Of a DNA stretch of 64,000 bases, positions 17,858 to 27,500 are shown in pieces. The stretch's first letter is position 1; the number at the start of each line of letters is the position of its first letter. The DNA lies in NCBI GenBank assembly GCA_018268935.1, contig JAFDVS010000003.1, positions 1 to 64,000 on the forward strand, written 5' to 3'. Made by a program: the position numbers and the translations under genes. The notes beneath the pieces were generated by a model. That model saw only the letters and a program-made list of their open reading frames with translations, had not been told where the DNA came from and did not search any database. This DNA comes from Acidobacteriota bacterium. GTDB lineage: Bacteria; Acidobacteriota; Terriglobia; Bryobacterales; Bryobacteraceae.

Positions 17858-19090
17858 TTAGGCGTGTGCAAGGCCGGTATGCTCGGCCGCCGGGTGTTCT
17901 TCATCGATCCGCCACGTCCCGAACGGATCCTGGAACCTCTTCCAGTGCTTAGGCCCACGCTCCAGTTCGGCATCGGTGAGAAGGCACTCGTTGAGATCAC
18001 GCTCAATCGCACCGCGCTGCATGTCGATCCCGATGAACACGATCTCCTGCATGCGGTCGCCGTAAGGTTCCACCCAGCCCTGTTCGATGGCCCCTAACTG
18101 TTGCGGATCGTCGGGCCACTGTTCCTTGGGAAGCGCCGCATACCAGTTCGCGCGGGGTTCCACGGTGAGGCAATTGCCGGCTTGCGAGAATTCGCCCATC
18201 ACGTCGTGCTTGGTGGCGATCCAGCAGAAGCCCTTCGCTCGCAGGATGCCGTTCCAGCCCTGGTTGAGCGCCTTCCAGAACCGGCCGGGATGAAACGGCT
18301 TCCGTGCGCGAAACACAAAACTGGATATGCCGTACTCTTCGGTCTCCGGCGTGTGCTCGCCTTGGATTTCCTTCAGCCAGCCGGGCATCACGGCAGCGCG
18401 TTCCTCGTCGTAAAGCCCGGTGTTGAGCACCGACGCAAGACGCACCTGGCCGCGCACGGACTCTTCGATTCGCGCGTCCGGATTCAGTTTCCTCAGGATT
18501 GCGCGCAGTCGCGTCACTTCCCCGCGCGTCATGCGGTCCGTCTTGTTAATCACCAGCACGTTGGCAAACTCGATCTGGTCCACCAACAGATCGCTGAGGT
18601 TGCGCTGGTCGTCTTCGCCGGCGGCGAGTCCCAGCGAGGCCAAGTCATCCTCGGAGTGCACCTCTTCGAGGAACTTCTCGCCGTCCACCACGGTCACCAT
18701 GGTGTCGAGCCTGGCCACTTTGCCGAGCGAGGCGCCGGACTCGTCTTCGAAGCTGAAGGTGGCCGCCACGGGCATCGGTTCGGAAATGCCGGTGGACTCG
18801 ATGAGGAGATAGTCGAAGCGCTTCTCCCCCGCCAGACGCGCGACTTCCTTCAGAAGGTCGTCACGCAGCGTGCAGCAGATGCAGCCATTGCTCATCTCCA
18901 CCAGTTGCTCGTCGATCCGGTTGAGCGCGCCGCCCACCAGTTTGGCGTCGATGTTGACTTCGCTCATGTCGTTCACGATGACCGCCACACGCAGGCCCTC
19001 GCGGTTGTTCAAGACATGATTGAGCAGCGTGGTTTTCCCGGCCCCCAGGAACCCCGACAGTACGGTGACCGGCAGTCTGACCTCTGGCAT
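17858..19090 (-). CDS. Zinc-type COG0523 GTPase metallochaperone (ZigA/YciC-like)
   Basis: A 410-residue GTPase of the longer COG0523 subgroup. Walker A is GFLGAGKTT near residue 13, the metal motif is [12 protein letters not shown] near residue 70, NKTD is near residue 180, and the CobW C-terminal domain includes [10 protein letters not shown] near residue 265. The length and the WxAxLP, IGIDM and final acidic region resemble zinc-responsive members. It leads the unit GTPase-PepSY-TonB receptor. It differs clearly from the 332-residue CobW at 5737-6735, so the window holds two COG0523 paralogues. No clear Zur box is visible in the 114 bp upstream. Confidence 0.88.
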   Translation of the reverse strand: MPEVRLPVTVLSGFLGAGKTTLLNHVLNNREGLRVAVIVNDMSEVNIDAKLVGGALNRIDEQLVEMSNGCICCTLRDDLLKEVARLAGEKRFDYLLIESTGISEPMPVAATFSFEDESGASLGKVARLDTMVTVVDGEKFLEEVHSEDDLASLGLAAGEDDQRNLSDLLVDQIEFANVLVINKTDRMTRGEVTRLRAILRKLNPDARIEESVRGQVRLASVLNTGLYDEERAAVMPGWLKEIQGEHTPETEEYGISSFVFRARKPFHPGRFWKALNQGWNGILRAKGFCWIATKHDVMGEFSQAGNCLTVEPRANWYAALPKEQWPDDPQQLGAIEQGWVEPYGDRMQEIVFIGIDMQRGAIERDLNECLLTDAELERGPKHWKRFQDPFGTWRIDEEHPAAEHTGLAHA

Positions 19091-19204
19091 GCTCTATAGC
19101 ATCCGGCTTTACAGTCCGCCAGGCCAGATGAATTCGACGAGCGGGAAGTGCAATCCGGCGGGCGGGCCGGTTCCGTCAGCCGCCGGAAAGCTTCGATACC
19201 AAAC

Positions 19205-19555
19205 CTATCCCAGCGTCACTGCCCCGTGATCGTCGCAGTGGCCGCCATGGGGGTGATGGAGATGCCCGTTGACCAGGTAGTCGACATGGTCTCCGTGCGG
19301 TACGGCTTCATGCCCGCAGCCTGGGCCGTGCTGGTGCGCGCCGTCGTGTCCCGCGCACGCATGCTGCGGAGTGCAACCGGCGGGATTGGCGGGACTCACC
19401 TCCAGCACATGCTCGTCGACATGATCTCCGTGGGGCTGATGCAAATGTCCGTCGTGCAGGTAATCGACGTGGCCTCCGTGTTGAATGGCCGTGTGTCCGC
19501 ACCCGGCGCCATGCACGTGGGTATGGCCTTCGTGAATTTTATGTTCGTTCGACAT
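19205..19555 (-). CDS. Histidine-rich metal-binding protein with an internal duplication
   Basis: A 116-residue soluble protein, very rich in His, Gly and Asp. It contains two copies of a ~32-residue unit (about residues 18-49 and 77-109), each reading GCGH, then HGxHVDYL, then DGHLHxPHGDH or NGHLHHPHGGH. There is no signal peptide or membrane segment. Similar small proteins are often mislabelled zinc transporter permease. It probably buffers Zn(II) or Co(II) in the cytoplasm. It lies 25 bp downstream of the ArsR gene, so both are likely under the same operator, next to a divergent zinc efflux ATPase. Confidence 0.75.
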   Translation of the reverse strand: MSNEHKIHEGHTHVHGAGCGHTAIQHGGHVDYLHDGHLHQPHGDHVDEHVLEVSPANPAGCTPQHACAGHDGAHQHGPGCGHEAVPHGDHVDYLVNGHLHHPHGGHCDDHGAVTLG

Positions 19556-19580
19556 TATGACAATGACTCCTTTTGGGTTT

Positions 19581-19952
19581 CTAGGACTTGTTGGCGGGCT
19601 TCCGCCGCGGCTGGCTTTCGCCGGCATGCGCCAGCGCGTTGAAAACCAGCTCGGTGACGTGGGCGTCCGCCAGAGCGTAGTTGATGTGTTTGCCTTGGCG
19701 CCGCCGCACCACGATGTTCTCCGCGCGCAGCACGCGCAGCCGCTGCGATACCGTGGAGAGGCTCTCTTCGCTGGCCTGGGCCAGTTCGGTCACGCAGGCT
19801 TCACCCTGTGCCAAAGCCGCCACGATGCGCAGCCTCGACTCCTCGCCCAGGGCGCGAAACAGCCGCGCGGCGCGTTCGAGCGCCTCTGCGTTGACCAGTT
19901 TGGCGCGCGGACGATTCGGGTGGTCGTGACCTGAGCAATCGGGGGTTTTCAT
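19581..19952 (-). CDS. SmtB/CzrA-type ArsR zinc-sensing repressor
   Basis: A 123-residue winged-helix repressor. The recognition region is CVTELAQASEESLSTVSQRLRVLRAENIVVRRRQGKHINY in overall layout. At the C-terminus, Asp96, His98, His109 and Glu112 reproduce the D-x-H-x10-H-x2-E spacing of the alpha-5 zinc site of SmtB. The ANVCVD-type arsenic site is absent. I chose ATG 19952 (MKTPDCSGHDH) rather than the longer frame, because the operator palindrome lies just upstream of it. It should repress its own unit and the divergent P-type ATPase and release DNA on binding Zn(II) or Co(II). Confidence 0.9.
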   Translation of the reverse strand: MKTPDCSGHDHPNRPRAKLVNAEALERAARLFRALGEESRLRIVAALAQGEACVTELAQASEESLSTVSQRLRVLRAENIVVRRRQGKHINYALADAHVTELVFNALAHAGESQPRRKPANKS

Positions 19953-19957
19953 GCAAA

Positions 19958-19979
19958 CACTTGAACAACTGTTCAAGTG
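19958..19979. promoter_or_regulatory. Operator palindrome for the ArsR/SmtB repressor
   Basis: CACTTGAAC-AACT-GTTCAAGTG is a perfect 9-bp inverted repeat with a 4-base spacer. It contains the TGAAC/GTTCA core of SmtB-family operators. It ends 6 bases from the arsR start codon and lies about 136 bp from the divergent ATPase start, so it can control both directions. Confidence 0.8.
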
Positions 19980-20017
19980 AAGAATAACCTTGCTCAGACA
20001 GGCCGTCAAGCAGAATC

Positions 20018-20070
20018 CCGCTCACCGGGGCATCCAGTCCGCTCACCGGCGGAAGGTCTCCGGTGAGCGG
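20018..20070. repeat. Three copies of CCGCTCACCGG, two forming a hairpin, in the ATPase leader
   Basis: CCGCTCACCGG occurs at 20018-20028 and 20039-20049, and its exact reverse complement at 20060-20070. The last two form an 11-bp perfect stem with a 10-base loop. The first copy could pair with the same arm instead, giving two mutually exclusive hairpins upstream of the ATPase gene (start 20116). This could be an attenuator-like leader or a chance GC repeat. Confidence 0.6.
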
Positions 20071-20115
20071 GTATTTGTCGCGGTTTCGCGGCGCCTCGCC
20101 TAATCTATTTGGATC

Positions 20116-22281
20116 GTGAACCGGCTCGAATTACGGATCCATGGTCTTGACTGCGCCGAGGAAGTGGCGCTTCTGCGCCGCGAGTTGGCGGGGCGGGCGG
20201 GAGTGCTCGAACTGGCCTTCGATGTGGTGAAGGCCAAGATGACCGTCACGCACGACCCCGCCGCGATCCGGCCGCAGGAGATCAAGGACGCTGTTCAACA
20301 AACAGGGATGCGCGCCGAGGCCTGGTCCGCGGAAACGGAGGACAGCCGCCCGTTTTGGATCCGCCACTCGCGGGCGCTACTTACGGCCATGAGCGGCGTG
20401 GCGCTGCTGTGCGGCAGCGTGACGGATTTACTCCAATCGAAACTGACAGTGGTAGAGTGGCTGGGCAGCGACGGAAGCCCTACCCAAACAGTAGCGGTGC
20501 TCTATGCGCTGGCGGCGTTGGCCGGCTACGGCCCGTCGGTGCCCAAGCTTGGCGGTTCCATCCGCGCCAGGCGCGCGGACCTGTCGGTGCTCATGGCTGT
20601 CTCGCTCACCGGCGCGATTTTCCTGGGAGAGTGGTCGGAAGCAGGTACACTCGCCTTCCTGTTCTCCATGGCCGGATTGCTGGAGACCTGGAGTCTGCGC
20701 AAAGCGCAATCGTCAGTGGCGTCGCTGCTGAACCTCTCGCCGGCCGAAGCCATCGTTCTGCATCACGACCATGAACACCGCGTGCCCGTGGACCGAGTGA
20801 AGGTGGGCGAACGGCTCCGGGTCCGGCCCGGCGAGCGCATCCCCTGCGACGGCGTCGTCGTGGCGGGCGAATCGAGTGTGGATCAGGCAGTCATCACCGG
20901 CGAGGCGATAGCGGTGGAAAAGCGCCCGGGCGACACAGTCTATGCGGGCACGCTGAACGAGTTAGGGAGTCTCGAGATACGCACCACGGCATCCGCCTCC
21001 AATACCGCTTTGGCGCGCATCGTCCGCATGGTGGAGGGCGCGCAACATCGCCGTGCTCCCAGTGAGCAGTTCGTCGAGCGGTTTGCCCGCTACTATACGC
21101 CCGCCATCCTGGCGCTTGCCGTCGGCGTCGCCCTGCTGCCGCCGCTGCTGGCGGGCGCCAGCGCGGCCAAGTGGTTCTACCAGGGAATGGTGGTGCTGCT
21201 GATATCGTGTCCCTGCGCCCTGATTGTTTCAACGCCCGTCACCATTGTTTCGGCTCTCGCCTCGGCGGCCCGGCGCGGGGTTCTCGTCAAGGGCGGCGCG
21301 TTTCTCGAAGAGGCCGCTCAACTGCGCGCGATCGCCTTCGACAAGACCGGCGTGCTGACGATGGGGCAGCCGCAGGTGAGCACTTTCGTTCCCGTGAACG
21401 GCAAGCCGGCCAAGGAGATTCTGGAGAATCTCGCCGGACTCGAACTGCGCAGCGAGCATCCTTTGGGCGGCGCGATCGTGGAGTACGCGCGCGGCCGCGG
21501 CATCGAGCCCAGCAAGGCCGAACATTTCCACGCCCGCTGTGGCCGTGGCGCCGAGGCCGAGATAGCGGCCGAAACCTTCTGGGCGGGCAACTGGCGGTTC
21601 TGCGAAGAGAAACAGTTGGATGGCGAAGGGCGCGCCAAATCGCAGATCCAGGCCCTCGAAGACGCCAGCCATACCGCCATTCTCTGCGGCACCAATCGCC
21701 AGGTATGGGCCATCGTTGGACTGACCGACCCGCTGCGGCCCGGCGCGCGGGAGGCGATCGACGAATTGCGTTCGCTCGGCGTCGCCGAGATGGCCATCCT
21801 CACCGGCGACAATCCGCGCACTGCCGCCAGCGTGGGCCGGGAACTGGGCATTTCCGATATCCGTGCCGAGATGCTGCCGGGTGAGAAACTGGCCGCGATC
21901 GAAGAGATGCGGCAGCGGCCCGGCGCGGTAGCCATGGTGGGTGACGGGATCAACGATGCCCAAGCCATGGCGGCCGCCTCCATTGGCGTGGCGCTGGCCG
22001 GCCGTTCCACCGACTTGGCTCTCGAGACCGCCGATGTAGTGTTGGCTTCGGGCGACCTCATGCGGTTGCCCTTCCTGCTGCGCCATGCACGCCGCGCCGT
22101 GCGCGTGATCCGGCAGAATGTCTGGATTGCGATCGGCCTGAAGACGGCGTTTCTCGTTCTGGCGATGGCCGGCAAAGCCAGCCTGTGGATGGCCATCGCA
22201 GCCGATATGGGGGCTACAATTCTGGTCACGCTAAACGGACTAAGGCTGCTTCAGCCGTCGCGCGAGGCGTCCCGGACGTGA
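20116..22281 (+). CDS. P1B-2 type Zn/Cd/Pb-exporting ATPase
   Basis: A 721-residue heavy-metal pump. The N-terminal HMA-like domain has LDCAEEV near residue 11. The TM metal site is SCPCAL near residue 363, the phosphorylated aspartate is in DKTGVLT near residue 409, the SEHPLG His-Pro signature is near residue 450, and GDGINDAQA is near residue 612. In the last helices a lysine (KTAFLVLAMAG) and ADMGA fit the K/DxG signature of zinc-selective P1B-2 pumps. It starts at GTG 20116 with no strong ribosome site. It is divergent from the ArsR repressor and so probably zinc-inducible. It exports Zn(II), Cd(II) or Pb(II) across the inner membrane. Confidence 0.93.
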   Translation: MNRLELRIHGLDCAEEVALLRRELAGRAGVLELAFDVVKAKMTVTHDPAAIRPQEIKDAVQQTGMRAEAWSAETEDSRPFWIRHSRALLTAMSGVALLCGSVTDLLQSKLTVVEWLGSDGSPTQTVAVLYALAALAGYGPSVPKLGGSIRARRADLSVLMAVSLTGAIFLGEWSEAGTLAFLFSMAGLLETWSLRKAQSSVASLLNLSPAEAIVLHHDHEHRVPVDRVKVGERLRVRPGERIPCDGVVVAGESSVDQAVITGEAIAVEKRPGDTVYAGTLNELGSLEIRTTASASNTALARIVRMVEGAQHRRAPSEQFVERFARYYTPAILALAVGVALLPPLLAGASAAKWFYQGMVVLLISCPCALIVSTPVTIVSALASAARRGVLVKGGAFLEEAAQLRAIAFDKTGVLTMGQPQVSTFVPVNGKPAKEILENLAGLELRSEHPLGGAIVEYARGRGIEPSKAEHFHARCGRGAEAEIAAETFWAGNWRFCEEKQLDGEGRAKSQIQALEDASHTAILCGTNRQVWAIVGLTDPLRPGAREAIDELRSLGVAEMAILTGDNPRTAASVGRELGISDIRAEMLPGEKLAAIEEMRQRPGAVAMVGDGINDAQAMAAASIGVALAGRSTDLALETADVVLASGDLMRLPFLLRHARRAVRVIRQNVWIAIGLKTAFLVLAMAGKASLWMAIAADMGATILVTLNGLRLLQPSREASRT

Positions 22282-22296
22282 GTGTCAACCTGACAC
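22282..22296. repeat. Short palindromic hairpin after the ATPase gene
   Basis: GTGTCA-ACC-TGACAC is a perfect 6-bp stem with a 3-base loop, directly after the ATPase stop codon and followed by CGGG. It could act as a weak terminator or be a REP-like remnant. The rest of the 224-bp gap to the FGE gene holds no gene I can defend. Confidence 0.4.
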
Positions 22297-22505
22297 CGGG
22301 CTCCGTTCCTGCGGCGCGCCCCGATGCTGGCCGCGGTATCTTCGGAAGGGAACGCTGGCGGCCGCCTCGCGGTTAGAGCTCCTCTTCACTGATCCGGGCA
22401 ACAAGATCGCACGCAATTGATCGAAGTGCGGTGAACCCAATCTGGCAGCACAGGCGCAACGCCTCGATCGTGTTCCGCCCCGGGTGGCGCGGGCGGGCGT
22501 TGTGC

Positions 22506-23498
22506 TCAGCGGTCGCTGACGCAGCGGAAGGTGATATTGGTAGTGGCGCTGTCGGGAGTATTGGACGTGCGGGCGGCCACGCGGTAGCGATTGCAGTAGG
22601 AACGGTGACAGAGGTAGCTGCCGCCCTTCATCACGCGTTGCGTACCCGTGGGCGGGCCGATCGGATTGAGGCGTGTGGCGGCGATGTGGTAGGCGGGGTG
22701 AAACCAGTCGTTGCACCACTCCCAGGCGTTGCCGGTGATGGTGGAGATTCCGTAGCCATTGGGTTCGTAGGAATCCACCGGGCAGGTGCCGGCGAAGCCG
22801 TCCTCAGCGGAATTGAAATCGGGGAACTGGCCTTGCCACACGTTGCAAAGATGGCGGCCCTCGGGGGTCAATTGGTCGCCCCATGGGTAGATGCGCTGGA
22901 CGAGACCGCCGCGGGCGGCGTATTCCCACTCGGCTTCGGTGGGCAGACGCTTGCCCGCCCATTCGGCATAGGCGGCGGCATCGTGCCAGGAGATATGGGT
23001 GACGGGATGGTGCAGGCGATCGTGGATAGAGGTGTCCGGGCCTTCGGGATTTTTCCAACTGGCGCCATTGACACGGCACCACCAGTTGACGGAAGGGGCG
23101 CGGTCGGAAACGATCGCGGAGAAACGCTCTTTGGGGATGTGGAGGTGAAAGACGAAGGACCAGCCGAAGCGCTCGGCTTCGGTCTGAAAGCCGGTGGCGT
23201 GGACAAACTCGCGGAAGCGCTCGTTGGTGACGGGATAGCGGTCGATGTAGAAGGGGTCGAGGGTGACCTCGCGGATGGGGCCTTCGCCGTCAGCGGGAAA
23301 ACCCTCTTTGTCGTCGGTGCCCATGAGGAAGGCGCCGCCGTCGAGGCGGATGCGGTCCTCGGTGATCTTGGCGGTGGTGAAGCGGCGCTGGGCGGACAGT
23401 TCTTTGCTTTGGGCGAGCGCCTCGGCGCGCTGTTTGGACGGAACGCAGCAGGGGTGCGGCTTGCCGAGGCTGGCAAAGAGCTGGAACTCAGGCTTCAC
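22506..23498 (-). CDS. Formylglycine-generating enzyme (aerobic sulfatase maturation)
   Basis: A 330-residue FGE. It oxidises the cysteine of sulfatase CxPxR motifs to C-alpha-formylglycine using O2 and copper. Family features are GGAFLMGTDD near residue 55, RLPTEAEWEYAARGG near residue 175, and the C-terminal active site GGSYLCHRSYCNRYR with the two catalytic cysteines at residues 297 and 302. The ending TPDSATTNITFRC is very close to eukaryotic SUMF1 style. There is no signal peptide, so it works in the cytoplasm. The GTG 23498 start overlaps the ppiC stop by four bases. It can mature the Cys-type sulfatases at 40-51 kb. Confidence 0.95.
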   Translation of the reverse strand: MKPEFQLFASLGKPHPCCVPSKQRAEALAQSKELSAQRRFTTAKITEDRIRLDGGAFLMGTDDKEGFPADGEGPIREVTLDPFYIDRYPVTNERFREFVHATGFQTEAERFGWSFVFHLHIPKERFSAIVSDRAPSVNWWCRVNGASWKNPEGPDTSIHDRLHHPVTHISWHDAAAYAEWAGKRLPTEAEWEYAARGGLVQRIYPWGDQLTPEGRHLCNVWQGQFPDFNSAEDGFAGTCPVDSYEPNGYGISTITGNAWEWCNDWFHPAYHIAATRLNPIGPPTGTQRVMKGGSYLCHRSYCNRYRVAARTSNTPDSATTNITFRCVSDR

Positions 23499-24364
23499 GG
23501 CTGCGCTTCTTCCATTTCGATTTCTTCGACCTTGGCGGTGTTCATGAGGCGGTCGAGGAATTGTTCGATGGCGCGCTGGCGTTTTTGTTCGAGGAGGGTT
23601 TGGGAGATCTGCGCCTTCACTTCCTGCAGATCGCGGGTTCCTTCCGGCACACGCTGGTAGAGTTTTGCGATGTGGAAGCCGAACGGGGAGCGGAAGATGG
23701 GGCTGACTTCGCCGGGTTTCATGCGGAAAACGACATCCTCGAACTCCTCCACCATCTGGCCACGGGGGAAGTAGCCGAGATCGCCGCCGCGGCCGGGGCA
23801 ATCGGAGAGGCGGTCGGCGAGTTCTTCGAAGCTGGCGCCGGCCTTCAATTCCGCTTCCGCCTGTTCGATGGCGGCGCGGGCGGCGGCTTCGTCTGTGTTC
23901 TCATCCACGTTTTTCACGATGTGGGCGGCGTGGATGGTCTCCGGCGTAGCGAACTGCTCCTTGTTCTTGAGATAGAAATCGGAGATATCTTTGTTCTTTG
24001 GCTGGGAAACCTTGGCTGTGATTTTCCCGAGGAGTTGTTCCACCCGATAGCGGACGGTGAGCTCCTGTTGCAGCTTTTCATCGCCAAAGGGGAAGACGCA
24101 GCCGGATTCGCCGGGCGATTGTTCGCGGATTTCCGACATCATATTCTCAATTACGCCCTCGGGAATGGGCTCTGTGTCGCGCATAGCCTCCTGGCGGAGG
24201 ACGGTGCGCTCAACGATATTCTCGCGGGCCCAGAGCTTGACGCGGGTCTCCACTTCGATGGGGCTGGCCTGTGCCATTTCCTCGACCAGCCGAGGCCGGA
24301 TCAGCCTTTCCTCTTCCTTGATTACGGAGTCCGCGACGGGTTCGCCATTGATGCGCAATGCCAT
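23495..24364 (-). CDS. PpiC-type peptidyl-prolyl isomerase (parvulin)
   Basis: A 289-residue protein with an N-terminal SurA/trigger-like helical region (about 1-130) and a parvulin domain (about 135-245): IHAAHIVKN, GGDLGYFPRGQMV, PFGFHIAKLYQR. It has no signal peptide or membrane helix, so it should be cytoplasmic, unlike SurA or PrsA. Its stop overlaps the FGE start. A chaperone or isomerase coupled to the sulfatase-maturing enzyme could help keep client sulfatases unfolded for modification, but that is inference from gene order. Confidence 0.88.
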   Translation of the reverse strand: MALRINGEPVADSVIKEEERLIRPRLVEEMAQASPIEVETRVKLWARENIVERTVLRQEAMRDTEPIPEGVIENMMSEIREQSPGESGCVFPFGDEKLQQELTVRYRVEQLLGKITAKVSQPKNKDISDFYLKNKEQFATPETIHAAHIVKNVDENTDEAAARAAIEQAEAELKAGASFEELADRLSDCPGRGGDLGYFPRGQMVEEFEDVVFRMKPGEVSPIFRSPFGFHIAKLYQRVPEGTRDLQEVKAQISQTLLEQKRQRAIEQFLDRLMNTAKVEEIEMEEAQP

Positions 24365-24504
24365 GAAGAAACATCATACGACAACCCCAGGGCGGGGCAC
24401 TCGCCAGGGAGGGACTGCCGTGGTGTGGAGGGCCGGCCGCGGGCGGTCTGCCCGATGCACCGTGTAGGTAATGGTGCTGACTGTCGATAGAATATGGAAT
24501 ACAC

Positions 24505-27500
24505 ATGCCACTGACGCGCGCGCGGATTCCGGCTGCTGGAGCTGCGCTCTTTCTGTGGCTGAGCTGCGTGAGAGGGGAAACGCCGCAATATTCGTTCGAA
24601 TATTACGGGCAGGAACATGGCCTGGCGTCCAGCCTGGTGCGCTGCCTTACCCAGGATAAGAAAGGGTTTCTGTGGGTGGGCACGCCGATCGGGTTGTTCC
24701 GCTGGGACGGATTCCGCTTTCGCCGTTATGCCAAAAGCGAGGGGCTGCCGGACATCAGTATTCGGGCGGTTTTTGTAGATCCGCAAGGGACCCTGTGGGC
24801 CGGTACACCGAAGGGAATCGTCCGGCTGGAGGGGAACCACTTTCGCACCGGATCGGCCACTGATGTCGACATTTTTTCCCGTACGGCGTTCACCAGCGAC
24901 AAGAAGGGCAACGTGTACGTGGGTTCCCGGTCCGGGATCTACGTGAGCCGCAGCAACGGGCAGTTCACGAAACTTTCCATTGCCGGGAACGTGGATCGAA
25001 GCGCCATTCCTGGTCTCTGGGCCGATGAAGATTCGTCATTGTGGTTTGGATGCGGGGACGGGATTTGCCGCTGGGGTGAAGGGGGACTGGCGCGCTTCGG
25101 TGCGGGGGACGGTGTTCCCAAGGACATCTACGGGTCGTTCGTCAGAGACGGTCGAGGTCACCTCTACGTACGCGGGCTGACCGGCATTGTGGTGCAGGAG
25201 AAGGGACAGCGGGCGTTTCGCCGGGAACTGACTCTGTCCGGGGAAGGATCGATGCAGATCATGATGGGGAGCCGGGGGCGCCTGTACGCGCCGTCCTGGA
25301 ACGGGCTGTGGGTTCGCGGCTTGACGGGGGAGTGGACGCAGGTGACGGAAGATAACGGACTGCCCGCCAATCGCATTAATGCGGTTTGGGAGGACAAGGA
25401 GCAGTCCCTCTGGTTGGGCTTTTCCGATTTCGGAATCGCCCGTTGGCGCGGAAAGGGAGACTGGGAGGGATGGACGCGGGCCAGCGGTCTTCCGAGCAGC
25501 GCGGTGAGCGCGATTCTGAGGGGCTCAGACGGGCGTTTGTGGATTGGGACAAGAGCCGGGTTGGCTGTTTTCCAGGGAGAATCCGGGCCGTTCGTTCCGC
25601 TGCGAGGCATTGGCGCGGCGCCAATTCGGGCCATTGCGGAAACACCGGACGGATCGGTCTGGGTAGGCGCATACGAGGATGGCCTATGGAGAGTGCGGCC
25701 CAACTCAACTTCCGCGGAACGCATTGGACCTGAACGGGGGATTGAATTGCGGCAGTTGCTGAATCTGTACTCGGCGAGTGATGGCTGGTTGTACGCGGCT
25801 TCGCGCCAGGGTGTGTATCGCACACGGGCAACCGGGCCACCTCAATTTGAGCGAGTGTGGGAGAAAGCGCTGCTGCCCGGAGAGCAGATCTACGCCATCC
25901 GCGAGGATCATGCCGGCCGGTTGTGGCTGGCGGGGACGCGAGGCGTGTTGCAGATGCAGGCGGGCGGGCAGTTCCGGCGCTTTGATCAGAAGGATGGACT
26001 GCTGGATCGAACGGTGGTGCTGCTGACCTTCGGTGGGGCGAACGAAGTCTGGCTGGGGTACGGGCGGTATATGGGCCTGACGAGAATGCGTATGGGCGCC
26101 AAGCCCGAGTTGAAACACTTTGACGCTTCGACAGTGCTTGCGTCGAACGATCTCTGCTTTCTCGCGGGGGATGAGCGGGGTTGGATCTGGGTGGGCACGG
26201 ACAACGGAGTGGATGTATTCAACGGCAAGGACTGGCGCCACATCGGGACACGAGACGGGCTCATCTGGCACGATACGGTTTTCCAGGCGTTCCACGCCGA
26301 GCGCGACGGGCACGTGTGGATCGGTACGAACCGCGGCCTGTCCCGCTTTCTTCCGCGCGATGAGATGTTTCACCGACCGCCTCCTTCGATAGCCATCACG
26401 GGGGTCAGCGCGGGGGGCAAGGCGGTGGATGAGAATACGCGGATCAAGACGCCCTATGAAAACCGTTTGATGCGTGTCGGCTTTTCCACGCTGTCGTTTA
26501 CCCAGGCCGGTTCGGTCCGCTTCCGTTACCGTTTGAATGGGTTGGACGGGCATTGGAACGAGACTTTGGAGCGGGAAGCGGTCTTCCCAAGCCTGGTGCC
26601 CGGTGAATATGAATTTGAGGTGCAGGCCGGCTCAAAGGTGGGCTGGAATCCGGAAAGCGCGCGGGTGCATTTCGCCATTCTTGCCCCGTGGTGGCGCAGC
26701 TATTGGTTTACGGCTGGGGTGGTGTTGTGCCTGTTGGGGCTCGCCTATGGGCTGCATCGCCACCGCGTGCGGCGCATTCAGCGCAAGCGGGCCGAACTGG
26801 AACTGGCGGTGACGGAGCGGACCATCGAACTGCAGCGCGAAAAGAATCGCACAGAGCGGGAGAAGCAGACGGTGGAGCAGCAGAAACGGGAGATTGAGCA
26901 CCTGCTGGAGCAGGCGCGGGAAGTGGCCAGGCTGAAGGATGAGTTTCTGGCGAATGTGAGCCACGAGATCCGGACACCGATGAATGGCATCCTCGGCATG
27001 ACGTCACTTGCGTTGCAGACCGCGCTGCGCCCGGATCAGCGGGAGTTTCTGGAATGCGCGCGGTCCTCGGGCGAAGCGCTGCTGAGCCTGTTGAACGATA
27101 TTCTCGATTTTTCCAAGATTGAAGCGAACCGGCTGGAGTTGGAGACCGTGAGTTTCTCTCCGCGCAACCTGGTGGAGGATTGCGTGCGAAGCGTGCGGCC
27201 AGCGATTGGAAACAAGAATATCCGGCTGGAATGGAATGTCGAAGCCGGTGTGCCGGCGATGGTGCAGGGCGACCCCACGCGGGTGCGCCAGGTTCTGCTG
27301 AATCTGTTGAGCAACGCCGTGAAGTTCACGAGCGAAGGGTTTGTCTCGGTGCGCTTGTCAGTGGATGCTGTGGAGGAAGATCGTACGGAACTTCTGTTCC
27401 GGGTGATTGACACGGGGGAGGGAATTGCTCCGGAGAAGCACAAGGTGATCTTTGAAGCGTTTCGCCAGGCCGATGGATCGACCACACGGCGCTTCGGAGG

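Noticed and set aside
22377..22505. Small minus-strand frame ending EEEL downstream of FGE
   Set aside because: It looks protein-like but has no start codon or ribosome site and no recognisable family.
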